Shown: one piece after another, positions 35,628-44,290 of the stretch | How positions within the stretch are numbered: the first letter of the stretch is position 1 | How the letters are laid out: every line of letters begins with the position of its first letter | From: Nonomuraea sp. NEAU-A123 | GTDB lineage: Bacteria > Actinomycetota > Actinomycetes > Streptosporangiales > Streptosporangiaceae | Length of the DNA: 64,000 nt | Direction of reading: 5' to 3' | Assembly: GCF_018603905.1 (NCBI RefSeq) | Contig: NZ_JAHFZZ010000013.1 | Location: forward strand, 270,051 to 334,050 | Notes under the pieces: model-generated | What the model was told of the DNA's origin: nothing | Database searches by the model: none | Seen by the model: the letters and a program-made list of their open reading frames with translations, nothing else | Program-made: the position numbers and the translations under genes

Positions 35628-36863
35628 ATGAGTCGTCCGGCGACTGATGAGGGACGGCCGGCGGGCTATCGGGATCTTTTCGTTCTGGCGGAGTACCGTG
35701 CGGTATTCACCGCGAGCGTGCTTTCCTGGATCGGGGACTATCTGTGCAAGGCAGCGGTGGCGCTGCTGGCATATGATCGCACCGGATCAGTACTGGCCTC
35801 GGCGGCGGCCTTCGCCGTGGGATATCTCCCGTGGCTCACCGCGGGGCCCTTGCTCGCGGCAGTGGCCGAACGGCATCCCTCGCGCACGGTGATGATCTTC
35901 TGCGATCTGGCGCGGGCGGCGCTCATCGGGCTGATCGCGATCCCCGGTGTGCCGGTGGCGGTCCTGCTGCTGCTGCTGTTCGCCAGCGGGTTGTTCGCCC
36001 CGCCGTTCGAGGCGGCCCGTTCCGCGCAACTCCCGCAGATCCTGACCGGCGATCGGTACCCGCTCGGCGTCGCCTTCAACAACACCGTCTTCAATCTGGC
36101 CCAGGTCGCCGGGTACGCCGCCGGAGGGGCGGTCGCCGGGTACAGTCCGCATGTCGCGCTGCTGCTGAACGCCGCTACCTTTGTCGGGTCGGCGTTCCTG
36201 CTGCACCGTTACGTCAAACCCCGGCCGGCGACGCTCGCGGCCACACACCGCACCGGCCTGTGGCGGGAGACCTGGCAAGGATACGGGGTCGTCTTCGGCG
36301 ACCCGCTGATGCGGATCATCGCATTCATCAGCTTCGGAACAGTCGCCTTCGTCGTCGTTCCGGAGGGCCTGGCGGCGGCCTGGGCGGCCGAGTTCGACGG
36401 GGGTGACGGCTCGGCTCAGGGGCTCATCATGGCCGCGAATCCGCTCGGCGTCGTCATCGGCGGCCTGATCCTGACACGGCTGTTGCGCTCGCGAACCCGG
36501 ACCCGGCTGATACGTCCGCTGGCGTTCGCGGCTCCTCTCACCCTGGTGCCCGCGCTGCTCGCCCCGCCGCTCGTGGGCGTGCTGCTCATGGTCACCGCCT
36601 CCGGTGTGGTCATGTCGCTACTGTTGCCCGCCGCTCAGGCGCTGTTCAACAGCGTGCTTCCGCATGAATATCGGGCACGGGCGTTCGGCGCGATGAACAG
36701 CGGCATCCAGATCGCCCAAGGCGCCGCCATCCTGATCACCGGCGCCCTCAGCGAACGCTTCCCCACCTCGATCGTCATCGGAGCATGGTGTAGCGCCGGG
36801 ACCCTCCTGATGCTCCTCGTCACATTCCGCCCGATCACGAGTGGCGCAGGCGCATCGCATTAA
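35628..36863 (+). CDS. MFS transporter
   Basis: 411 residues with about 12 predicted membrane helices and the start YRDLFVLAEYRAVFTASVLSWIGDYLCKAAVALLAYDRTGS, typical of enterobactin/drug exporter-like MFS proteins (MFS_3). Loop 2-3 motif ERHPSRTVMIFCDLARA; the second half has LLPAAQALFNSVLPHEYRARAFGAMNSG. Likely an exporter, possibly of an antibiotic, since attenuated leaders often precede resistance genes. Substrate unknown. An ATG also lies at 35624 in another frame. Confidence 0.88.
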   Translation: MSRPATDEGRPAGYRDLFVLAEYRAVFTASVLSWIGDYLCKAAVALLAYDRTGSVLASAAAFAVGYLPWLTAGPLLAAVAERHPSRTVMIFCDLARAALIGLIAIPGVPVAVLLLLLFASGLFAPPFEAARSAQLPQILTGDRYPLGVAFNNTVFNLAQVAGYAAGGAVAGYSPHVALLLNAATFVGSAFLLHRYVKPRPATLAATHRTGLWRETWQGYGVVFGDPLMRIIAFISFGTVAFVVVPEGLAAAWAAEFDGGDGSAQGLIMAANPLGVVIGGLILTRLLRSRTRTRLIRPLAFAAPLTLVPALLAPPLVGVLLMVTASGVVMSLLLPAAQALFNSVLPHEYRARAFGAMNSGIQIAQGAAILITGALSERFPTSIVIGAWCSAGTLLMLLVTFRPITSGAGASH

Positions 36864-37008
36864 CCGCAAGGACGATCGCGTGAGTTCCTGCGCGAAACCG
36901 CCATGCCACTCGTAAAACCAGGCTTGCCATATGGGAGCGGCGGTGCGACCGTCGCAGGTGATAGTACAAATCGGGTAATTCATCACCTATTGGTGTTGTT
37001 TGGAGCTG

Positions 37009-37977
37009 ATGGTGAAGGCGATCGAACAACCCGTTCCCGGCATCACGGTCGGCCACGCTCTCCTCGCCCGCTCCAAGGGCGCGGCCCAGCCGGTGGACAA
37101 GATCGTGCATGACGGCGACACGATCAACATCGCGGCCGACGGCAACTTCGGCGTGCGCCTGCTCGGTGTCGACGCTCCCGAGGTCAGCTTCGAGTTACCC
37201 CGCAATCCGAACTTCCCCGATTTCCCCAAGGGCTTCGTCCCCATCGACAAGCCCGCCTGGACGACCTTCCTCACCGACCCGTTCGAGAAGGGCTACCAGG
37301 AGCTCACGCTCCGCACGGCCCTGCACAGCAACCTGCTGGCCAGGCTGGGCCCGTCGGCCGCGCCCAACCACGCCGCCCACGCGGCCCCGGCCACCCAGGC
37401 GCTCAAGACCATGATCCAGCTCGACATCACCGAGCAGGCCCTCACGGACGAGACGTTCAAGATCAGGCTGGCCTTCGCGCACGAGATCCTCGACAGGTAC
37501 GGCAGGCTCCTCTGCTACGTCAACCGCGACCAGCGCGAGAAGCCCCGCCCCGACCCCTACAACGAGCGGCTGCTCGCGGCCGGGCACGTGATCCCGTACT
37601 TCATCTGGCCCAACGTCGACCCCTTCGTCCGCCAGGAAGGCCGGCTGGCCGACGCCGTGCCGTCCCCGGGCAGCGCCAGGACTGTCGCCGAAGCCGGCGC
37701 GCTGGGCAGGGCCAGGCAGGCCGTACGGCGGGCCCGCGAGGCGGGGCTGGGCCTCTGGGACCACGCGAACCCGCTCGCCGTGCTGCCGTTCGAGCTGCGC
37801 TTCCTGGCCCAGCGCCGGGCCCCTGACCGCTACGTGCTCGACCTGTCGGACAACGCCAGGGAGTTGCTGCATCCGCAGAGCTACTTCCGCATCCCCAACC
37901 CCGAGGACCGGCTGTTCATCAACGCCGAGCACGCCCCGCTGTTCGGCGAGAAGGGCTGGTCCGTCCCGCCGCTGTGA
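37009..37977 (+). CDS. Staphylococcal-nuclease-like (thermonuclease family) protein
   Basis: 322 residues from ATG 37009 (GTG 37012 and TTG 37000 also possible; TGGAG lies just upstream). It carries SNase-fold motifs: IVHDGDTINIAADGNFGVRLLGVDAPEVS with the calcium-binding Asp and first Arg, and EILDRYGRLLCYV. The fold is interrupted by an insert of about 100 residues between the two motifs (NPNFPDFPKGF to MIQLDITEQAL) and followed by an extra C-terminal segment. No signal peptide is evident, unlike secreted thermonucleases. Role unknown. Confidence 0.8.
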   Translation: MVKAIEQPVPGITVGHALLARSKGAAQPVDKIVHDGDTINIAADGNFGVRLLGVDAPEVSFELPRNPNFPDFPKGFVPIDKPAWTTFLTDPFEKGYQELTLRTALHSNLLARLGPSAAPNHAAHAAPATQALKTMIQLDITEQALTDETFKIRLAFAHEILDRYGRLLCYVNRDQREKPRPDPYNERLLAAGHVIPYFIWPNVDPFVRQEGRLADAVPSPGSARTVAEAGALGRARQAVRRAREAGLGLWDHANPLAVLPFELRFLAQRRAPDRYVLDLSDNARELLHPQSYFRIPNPEDRLFINAEHAPLFGEKGWSVPPL

Positions 37978-38057
37978 GGAGGGTGGGGTTAGCCCCACCC
38001 CCCAGGCGCACACCAAGCCCATGTCGCGCATCCCCAAAGGTCAATACCGTTGGTGGC

Positions 38058-39218
38058 ATGAAAGTCCCCCGCCCGTGGTCGGCACGCGCCTGGCTCGACA
38101 CGGCGCACGTCGTGATCGGGCTGCCCGTCGGCGTGGTCCTCGCCGGGCTGACCATCGTGTGCGCCGCGGCGCCGCCCCTGATGCGCCGCGGCCTGCCGCA
38201 TTTCACCCGGGTGCAGCGCTCCCGGTTCGAGGCGTTCCTCGGGGTGCGGATCCCGCCGGTGCGCTCACCGATCAGCTACCGCAACCGCATCACCTGGCGG
38301 CAGATCGGCTACCACGTGCTCTCACCGTTGGTGGGGCTGGCCGGGGCCGTCCTGGTCGCGTTCGCGTGGGGGGCGGCCGTGGTGGGGCTGACGGCGTTCC
38401 TGCAGCCGATGCTGCAGAACCCGCCGCTGGTGTTCCGGTTCAACCTGCGGAATCCGGCCGTGGTCTCCGGCTACATGGCCTTCGGGTTCGTCCTGCTGCT
38501 GGTGGCCCCGACCCTGGCCCGGGCGATGGCGCACCTCGACCTGTCGGTGGCGCGCACGCTGCTCGGCCCCAGCCGCCATGAGCTGGGACAGCGGATCGAG
38601 ACGCTGACCGAGAGCCGCGCCGGGGTGATCGACGCGGCCGACGCCGAACGACGGCGCATCGAGCGGGACCTGCACGACGGTGCCCAGCAGCGGCTGGTCT
38701 CCCTGGCCATGAACCTCGGGCTGGCCCGCGCCACGCTGACCGACCTGCCCGAGCCCGCCCGTGAGGCGATCGAGCGGGCGCACGAGGAGTCCAAACAGGC
38801 GCTCAAAGAGCTGCGCGACTTCGTCCGCGGCCTGCACCCGGCCGTGCTCAACGACCAAGGGCTCGACGCGGCGCTCTCCGGCATCGCTGCGCGCGCCCCC
38901 ATCCCGGTGCGGCTCCGCGTCGACATCGGCCTGCGCACTTCTCCTACCATCGAGGCGGTGGCGTTCTTCATCGTGTCAGAGGCACTCACCAACATCGCCA
39001 AGCACGCGGCGGCCACCAGAGCCCAGGTGAGCGTGCTGCGCGAGCGCGACCGGCTGTCGCTGCTCATCTTCGACGACGGCTGCGGCGGCGCCACGCTCGA
39101 CGGCGGCACCGGGCTGCGCGGCCTGGTCCAGCGGGTCCACTCGGTCGACGGGACGCTCCGCCTGTCCAGCCCGCTCGGCGGGCCGACCACGATCGAGGTG
39201 GACCTGCCGTGCGAGTAG
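38058..39218 (+). CDS. Sensor histidine kinase (NarL/DesK type)
   Basis: 386 residues. Four membrane helices in the first 150 residues (VIGLPVGVVLAGLTIVCAAAP, LVGLAGAVLVAFAWGAAVVG, and YMAFGFVLLLVAPTL among them), then the HisKA_3 phosphoacceptor ERRRIERDLHDGAQQRLVSLAMNLGLA (His206) and an HATPase (VSEALTNIAKHAAA, FDDGCGGA, GLRGLVQRV). The ATG at 38058 is favoured over the open frame upstream. The response-regulator gene overlaps its 3' end by 10 bases. Confidence 0.92.
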   Translation: MKVPRPWSARAWLDTAHVVIGLPVGVVLAGLTIVCAAAPPLMRRGLPHFTRVQRSRFEAFLGVRIPPVRSPISYRNRITWRQIGYHVLSPLVGLAGAVLVAFAWGAAVVGLTAFLQPMLQNPPLVFRFNLRNPAVVSGYMAFGFVLLLVAPTLARAMAHLDLSVARTLLGPSRHELGQRIETLTESRAGVIDAADAERRRIERDLHDGAQQRLVSLAMNLGLARATLTDLPEPAREAIERAHEESKQALKELRDFVRGLHPAVLNDQGLDAALSGIAARAPIPVRLRVDIGLRTSPTIEAVAFFIVSEALTNIAKHAAATRAQVSVLRERDRLSLLIFDDGCGGATLDGGTGLRGLVQRVHSVDGTLRLSSPLGGPTTIEVDLPCE

Positions 39219-39862
39219 TGCTGGCGGAAGACTCCGTACTCCTGCGCGAGGGGCTCGTCCGGCTGCTCGACGCGGCCGGCATGCGGGTGGTGGCGGCCGT
39301 GGACGACGCTGAGAGCCTGCTACGCGCCGCCGAGGAGCACCTGCCCGACCTGGTGGTCACGGACGTGCGTATGCCGCCCACCCACACGGATGAGGGCCTG
39401 CGGGCGGCCCTCGTGCTGCGCCGCGAGCACCCCGGCATGTCCGTGCTGGTCCTCTCGCAGTACGTGGAGGAACGCTACGCGGCCCGGCTGCTCGCCTCGG
39501 CGAGCGGTGGCGTCGGTTACCTGCTCAAGGACAGGGTGGCCGACGTGACCGACTTCATCGACGCGCTGCGCAGGGTGGCGGCGGGCGGCACCGCGCTGGA
39601 CCCTGAGGTCGTCGCCCAGTTGCTGCTGCGCGGCCACAGCGACCCGCTGGACCGGCTCACGCCCAGGGAGGGCGAGGTGCTCAAGCTGATGGCGGAAGGC
39701 CGCTCCAACGCCGGCATCGGCCAGGAGCTCGTGCTCAGCGAGGGGGCGGTAGGCAAGCACATCGGCAACATCTTCACCAAGCTCGACCTGTCCCCGGCCG
39801 AGGGCGACCACCGGCGGGTCCTCGCCGTCCTGCAGTTCCTCAAGATCAGGAGCATGCCATGA
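39209..39862 (+). CDS. LuxR/NarL-family response regulator
   Basis: 217 residues from GTG 39209 inside the kinase stop region. Receiver with the acidic pair AEDS and phosphoacceptor Asp52 (LVVTDVRMPP), conserved Lys in YLLKDRV, then a LuxR HTH (RLTPREGEVLKLMAEGRSNAGIGQELVLSEGAVGKHIGNIFTKL). Intact, canonical partner of the kinase upstream. Its stop overlaps the next gene (ATGA). Confidence 0.94.
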   Translation: MRVVLAEDSVLLREGLVRLLDAAGMRVVAAVDDAESLLRAAEEHLPDLVVTDVRMPPTHTDEGLRAALVLRREHPGMSVLVLSQYVEERYAARLLASASGGVGYLLKDRVADVTDFIDALRRVAAGGTALDPEVVAQLLLRGHSDPLDRLTPREGEVLKLMAEGRSNAGIGQELVLSEGAVGKHIGNIFTKLDLSPAEGDHRRVLAVLQFLKIRSMP

Positions 39863-40632
39863 GGGCCTTGTGGCTGAGCGCGGGCGCCGTGGCGACCGTG
39901 TTCGCGCTGCTGATCGCCGGCGGCGTGCTCTGGGGAGCGTTCGCCCGCGCCCGGCCACCGATAGTGACCACCAGCAGGAGCATCCCGTTCAAGCTGTCGC
40001 GGTTGACGGTGATCGTGGCGCGCGGAAACGTGAATGTCAGCATTCATCCCGGCGAGGCCGGCGAGCTGTTTCTCGAACGCTCGCTGCGCTGGTCGAAGCA
40101 GAAGCCGACCGTCAAGGAGGACTGGGACGAGCAGCGGACACTGCGGCTCGACGCGTCCTGCCCCGGCATGGACCAGCCGGACGCGCCGATCTGTCAGGCC
40201 GACTACACGCTGTTCGTGCCGGAGGAGACCGACGTCGAGGCGCAGTCGGCCAATGGCGGCCTCGATGTCAACGGTATCTTCGGCGACGTCCGGATGACCT
40301 CCGAGTCGGGTGATCTCCGGGTGTACGGGACCTCGGGCACGGTCTGGGCCAGGAGTGGTTCCGGCGATGTCAGGGGAATCGGGCTGATCGGCGGCGAGGC
40401 CGACGCGGAGACCGGCTCGGGTCACATCGATCTGTCCTTCGAAACCGCTCCGACAAAGGTCCGCGCGGTCGTCAGGACCACAGGGGACGTCGCCATGGTG
40501 GTCCCCGACCTGGGCTACGACGTGACAGCGAGCGCCAAGCGGGCCGAGATCGACGTCAAGAAGGACCCCACCTCGCCAAGGAAGATCAACATACAGGCGC
40601 AGAACGCTCTTGTGATGCCCTGCTGCGGGTGA
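39859..40632 (+). CDS. Membrane-anchored DUF4097 protein
   Basis: 257 residues. An N-terminal helix (LWLSAGAVATVFALLIAGGVLWGAF) anchors a DUF4097-type beta-repeat domain outside the membrane (GLDVNGIFGDVRMTSESGDLRVYGTSGTVWARSGSGDVRG). Starts within the stop of the response regulator, so it belongs to the same operon. The layout kinase-regulator-DUF4097 resembles envelope-stress modules such as LiaFSR-like systems, but equivalence is inference. Confidence 0.85.
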   Translation: MRALWLSAGAVATVFALLIAGGVLWGAFARARPPIVTTSRSIPFKLSRLTVIVARGNVNVSIHPGEAGELFLERSLRWSKQKPTVKEDWDEQRTLRLDASCPGMDQPDAPICQADYTLFVPEETDVEAQSANGGLDVNGIFGDVRMTSESGDLRVYGTSGTVWARSGSGDVRGIGLIGGEADAETGSGHIDLSFETAPTKVRAVVRTTGDVAMVVPDLGYDVTASAKRAEIDVKKDPTSPRKINIQAQNALVMPCCG

Positions 40633-40706
40633 AGCTGCCGTGGCTGTCCGGGGACCCGAGCGTTGACATCTGTTTACTCTGGTGACTCGTTGGTAGGTTC
40701 CCGGGC

Positions 40707-42353
40707 ATGGAGTCTGCGAAGCACGCCGGTGACGCCGCCGTCGCCGTGTCCAAGGCCTACGGTGTCGAGACCATGTTCACTCTGTCGGGAGGGCACGTCT
40801 TCCCGCTCTACGACGGCGCCGTGCACGAGGGCATGCGGATCCTCGACGTGCGCCACGAGCAGAGCGCCGTGTTCGCCGCGGAGGCCACTGCCCGGCTGAC
40901 CAGAACCCCTGGGCTGGCCGCTCTGACGGCGGGGCCCGGCATCACCAATGGGATCAGCGGCGTCGCGACCGCGCACTTCAACGGCTCTCCGGTGGTCGTC
41001 ATGGGCGGGCGGGCGCCGCGCTCGCGCTGGGGCAGCGGCGCCCTGCAGGAGATGGACCACCCGCCCCTGCTCGCGCCGATCACCAAACTGGCGTTCACCG
41101 CGAGCGGAGCCGACTCCGTCGGCCAGGATGTCGAGTCGGCCTTCCGCACGGCCGTCGCACCGCACCGCGGGCCGGTCTTCCTCGACTTCTACATGGACGA
41201 CCTGTTCGCGCCGTCGCCCGTGCACCCGGTCGAGACGCAGAGCCCGTCCCCCCTCGAACCCGACCCCGAGTCCCTGGCCACCATCGCCAGGCTGCTCACC
41301 GAGGCCGAGCGCCCGGTGCTGGTCTACGGGTCCGACGTGTGGATGGACCGGGCCGAGGAGGCCGCGCGCGACTTCGCCGAGAACTGGCGGCTGCCGGTCA
41401 TCCCCAACGGCCAGGGCCGCGGCATCCTGCCCGCCGGCCACGAACTACTCGTCACCCGCGCCCGCGGCCTCGCCTTCGCCGAGGCCGACCTGGTCGTCGT
41501 GATCGGCACCCCGCTCGACTTCCGGCTCGGCTACGGCTGGTTCGGCGGCAAGGAGGGCACGCCGCCGGCCAAGGTCGTGCACATCGCCGACGCGCCGTCC
41601 CAGCTCGCCACGCACACGCAACCGGCCGCGTCCGCCGCCGGCGACCTCTCCGTGGTCTTCTGGAGCCTCGGTACGGCCTGCGGCGACGCCGGCCTGAAGC
41701 CCACGGCCTACTCCGGCTGGGTGTCGAAGCTGTCGGAGGCCGCCGCCGCGGCGATCGCCGGCGACGCCGGCCTGCTCGAGGCCGACTCCGACCCGATCCA
41801 CCCCATGCGCATCTACGGCGAGCTCGGCAAGGTGCTCGCCGACGACGCCGTGGTGATCGGCGACGGCGGCGACTTCGTCTCCTACGCGGGCAAGTACGTC
41901 GAGCCCAAGCAGCCCGGCAACTGGCTGGACCCGGGCCCCTACGGCTGTCTCGGCACCGGCCTCGGCTACTCCATCGCGGCCCGCCTGGCCCGGCCGTCCT
42001 CGCAGGTGGTGCTGCTGCTGGGCGACGGGGCGGCCGGGTTCTCGCTCATGGACGTCGACTCGCTGGTCCGCCACGGCCTGCCGGTGGTCATGATCTGCGG
42101 CAACAACGGCATCTGGGGCCTGGAGAAGCACCCGATGCAGATGCTCTACGGCTACGACGTGGCCGCCGAGCTGCAGCCGCAGTGCCGTTACGACCAGGTG
42201 GTGACGGCGCTGGGCGGCGGCGGCGAGCTGGTCACCCGGCCGTCGGAGATCGGGCCCGCGCTGCGTCGCGCGTTCGACTCCGGCGTGCCGTACATGGTGA
42301 ACATCGCCACCGACCCCCAGGTCGCCTACCCCAGGACCACGACGGGGATCTGA
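40707..42353 (+). CDS. Acetolactate synthase-like TPP enzyme
   Basis: 548 residues of the thiamine-diphosphate decarboxylase/AHAS superfamily: pyrimidine domain with the catalytic Glu in DVRHEQSAVFAAEATARLT, AALTAGPGITNGISGVATAHFNGSP, central domain, and the pyrophosphate-binding motif LLLGDGAAGFSLMDVDSLVRHGLPVVMICGNN. Close to the catalytic subunit IlvB/IlvG-like proteins of mycobacteria with unassigned substrate; the true biosynthetic ilvB normally has an ilvH neighbour, missing here. TAGGTT lies 7 bases before the ATG, suggesting a leaderless message. It converges on the kinase gene with no gap. Confidence 0.85.
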   Translation: MESAKHAGDAAVAVSKAYGVETMFTLSGGHVFPLYDGAVHEGMRILDVRHEQSAVFAAEATARLTRTPGLAALTAGPGITNGISGVATAHFNGSPVVVMGGRAPRSRWGSGALQEMDHPPLLAPITKLAFTASGADSVGQDVESAFRTAVAPHRGPVFLDFYMDDLFAPSPVHPVETQSPSPLEPDPESLATIARLLTEAERPVLVYGSDVWMDRAEEAARDFAENWRLPVIPNGQGRGILPAGHELLVTRARGLAFAEADLVVVIGTPLDFRLGYGWFGGKEGTPPAKVVHIADAPSQLATHTQPAASAAGDLSVVFWSLGTACGDAGLKPTAYSGWVSKLSEAAAAAIAGDAGLLEADSDPIHPMRIYGELGKVLADDAVVIGDGGDFVSYAGKYVEPKQPGNWLDPGPYGCLGTGLGYSIAARLARPSSQVVLLLGDGAAGFSLMDVDSLVRHGLPVVMICGNNGIWGLEKHPMQMLYGYDVAAELQPQCRYDQVVTALGGGGELVTRPSEIGPALRRAFDSGVPYMVNIATDPQVAYPRTTTGI

Positions 42354-44036
42354 CTACCTGGCCCCGAGCGACGGCGTCGGCGTCGGCGTGCCCGACGGGC
42401 AGGGGCCGCCGTCGATGACGACGATCTTGACCGGTTTGTTCACCTCTAGCCACGTGCCGCCGTTGGGGAAGGTCTGACCGATCCGGCCGCAGGCGGTGCC
42501 CTGCTCGGTAGTGGTCTGGTTGATCTCCCTGATGTCGAAGCCCAGAGCCTTGATCCGCTGGACGGCTTCCGCGTACGGCAGCTCGACCACGCTGGGGACC
42601 TGCTTCTTCGCGACCTTCGTGACCGTCGGCGTCGGCGAGCCGCTGGGGGACTTGGTCGGCGTCTTCTTCTCCGTCGGGTCCGGGGTCGGCGTCTCTTTCT
42701 CCGTCGGCTCCACGGTCCTCTTGGTGGGGATCGATGCCTGCGGGGTCTGCCTCGGCTTCGGCGTGCGCTTGGGGCGCGACGTCGCCGGGCTGGGTGTGTC
42801 GGTGGTGGGAAGGGAGTTGGCCATGTCGGTCGTGCTGGTGGTCGGCCCGGGTTCGGCCTCGTTCTTGATGCCCGTCAGCGCGACGGCACCGGCGCCCGCC
42901 CCGAGTACGACCGCGGCCGCGATCCCGGCGATCAGACCGCCCCTGCGGGGCGCCTTGGCGGCGCCACGACGGCCGCTCTGCCGCGGCCCGGCCATCGTCT
43001 GCGCCTCCTGCCGCGCAGCCTGGTAGGGCCCTGTCTGATGCGGACCCGCCTGACGGGACCCTGTCTGGTGCGGACCAGCCTGATAAGACCCCGTCTGGTG
43101 CGGACCCGCCTGACGGGATCCCGTCTGGTGGGGCCCGGACTGGCGAGATCCTGTCTGATACGCCTCCATCGGCGCGGCCATGGTGGCACCCGTCACCGGC
43201 GCCGGCTCGGGAGCGGGCGTCTCGCCGGCCGCGATCTTGCGTGCCGTCTCGCTCATCGCCCTGGCCGTCGGGTAGCGGGCGAGCGGATCCTTCGACAGGG
43301 CCCGCTCGACGAGCGTGCGCACGGACCGGGGGATGTCGACGGGCAGCGGCGGAGGCGCCTCACGGATGTGCTTGAGCGCGATCGTGACCGCGCTCTCGCC
43401 GTCGAACGGCCGCTGCCCCACCAGGCACTCGTAGGCCACCACGCCCAGCGCGTAGATGTCGACCGCGGGCGTCACCGGCGCGCCCTCGGCCTGCTCCGGC
43501 GCGCAGTAGGCGGCGGTGCCGAGCACCATGCCCGCGTCGGTGAGCCGGTTGGCCACGTCCGAGCGGGCGATGCCGAAGTCGGTCAGCACGAGCGTGCCGT
43601 CACGCTGGACCAGCAGGTTGCCCGGCTTCACATCACGGTGCACGATCCCCTGTTCGTGCACCGCCTGCAGCGCCGAGGCCGCCTGTGCGATCAGCTCCAT
43701 CGCCGGCTGCGGCGGGATCCGGCCCAGCCGCATCAGCAGCCTGTCGAGCGGCTCCCCGTCGACGAACTTCATCACCAAATAGACGGTGTCGCCGCTCACG
43801 CCGTAGTCGTAGACATCGACGACCCCTGAATGGTTGATCGTCGCCATCGCCCTGGCCTCGGCCTGGAAGCGCGCGACGAACCCGGGATCGTCCATGCGGC
43901 CGGGCAGCAGCACCTTGACGGCGACAGTGCGCGCCAGCACGATGTCCTCGCCCCGCCACACCTCGCCCATGCCACCGGCGCCAATGCGGGTGTCCAGGCG
44001 ATACCGCCCCGCCAGCGTCGTCCCTTGGGCTACCAT
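42354..44036 (-). CDS. PASTA-domain serine/threonine protein kinase
   Basis: 560 residues of the PknB family: Gly-rich loop IGAGGMGEVWRG, VAVKVLL, catalytic loop HRDVKPGNLL, DFGIARSD and the APE-like segment. A linker holds five copies of a 10-residue repeat (GPHQTGSRQA type), then a Lys/Arg patch, one membrane helix (GLIAGIAAAVVLGAGAGAVAL), a Thr/Pro-rich outer stalk and a single C-terminal PASTA domain (VPSVVELPYAEAVQRIKALGFDIRE to KIVVIDGG). PASTA kinases sense cell-wall fragments; most have several PASTA units. Confidence 0.93.
   Translation of the reverse strand: MVAQGTTLAGRYRLDTRIGAGGMGEVWRGEDIVLARTVAVKVLLPGRMDDPGFVARFQAEARAMATINHSGVVDVYDYGVSGDTVYLVMKFVDGEPLDRLLMRLGRIPPQPAMELIAQAASALQAVHEQGIVHRDVKPGNLLVQRDGTLVLTDFGIARSDVANRLTDAGMVLGTAAYCAPEQAEGAPVTPAVDIYALGVVAYECLVGQRPFDGESAVTIALKHIREAPPPLPVDIPRSVRTLVERALSKDPLARYPTARAMSETARKIAAGETPAPEPAPVTGATMAAPMEAYQTGSRQSGPHQTGSRQAGPHQTGSYQAGPHQTGSRQAGPHQTGPYQAARQEAQTMAGPRQSGRRGAAKAPRRGGLIAGIAAAVVLGAGAGAVALTGIKNEAEPGPTTSTTDMANSLPTTDTPSPATSRPKRTPKPRQTPQASIPTKRTVEPTEKETPTPDPTEKKTPTKSPSGSPTPTVTKVAKKQVPSVVELPYAEAVQRIKALGFDIREINQTTTEQGTACGRIGQTFPNGGTWLEVNKPVKIVVIDGGPCPSGTPTPTPSLGAR
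43018..43164 (-). repeat. Tandem 30-bp coding repeats in the kinase linker
   Basis: About five in-frame copies of a 30-bp unit encoding GPHQTGSRQA with substitutions (S/P and R/Y). The unit length is a multiple of three, so copy number could vary without breaking the frame. Confidence 0.8.
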
Positions 44037-44102
44037 GACTCCCCCGTTACCCCCCTACCTCTATAACCTCTCCCACCCCAAGGTTCAACAAAGCGAAGTT
44101 GT

Positions 44103-44129
44103 GTCGCGGTGAGGTAACACAGAGGTCAC
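44103..44129. promoter_or_regulatory. 11-bp direct repeats upstream of the PASTA kinase
   Basis: GTCGC (44103), GTAAC (44114) and GTCAC (44125) are each spaced 11 bp. The arrangement fits OmpR-family regulators of the GlnR/MtrA kind and is the same as at 14094. It lies 67 to 93 bases upstream of the kinase start. Confidence 0.4.
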
Positions 44130-44290
44130 GGAACTTCGAGAGTGTACGACTCACGAGTCCCACGTGCCACTTGAATGCCGTAAGCCCTACAAACTCTATC
44201 CTGCGGCCTTCTGACCTCACTTGTCCGCGTTTCCGGGAGATCAGGGCTCTTGACAGGGGCCCATTGTGATGATCGCAGTAGGCTGGCGGC

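Noticed and set aside
43018..43164. Regular repeats suggestive of a CRISPR array
   Set aside because: The units are contiguous, without spacers, and code in frame for the kinase linker.
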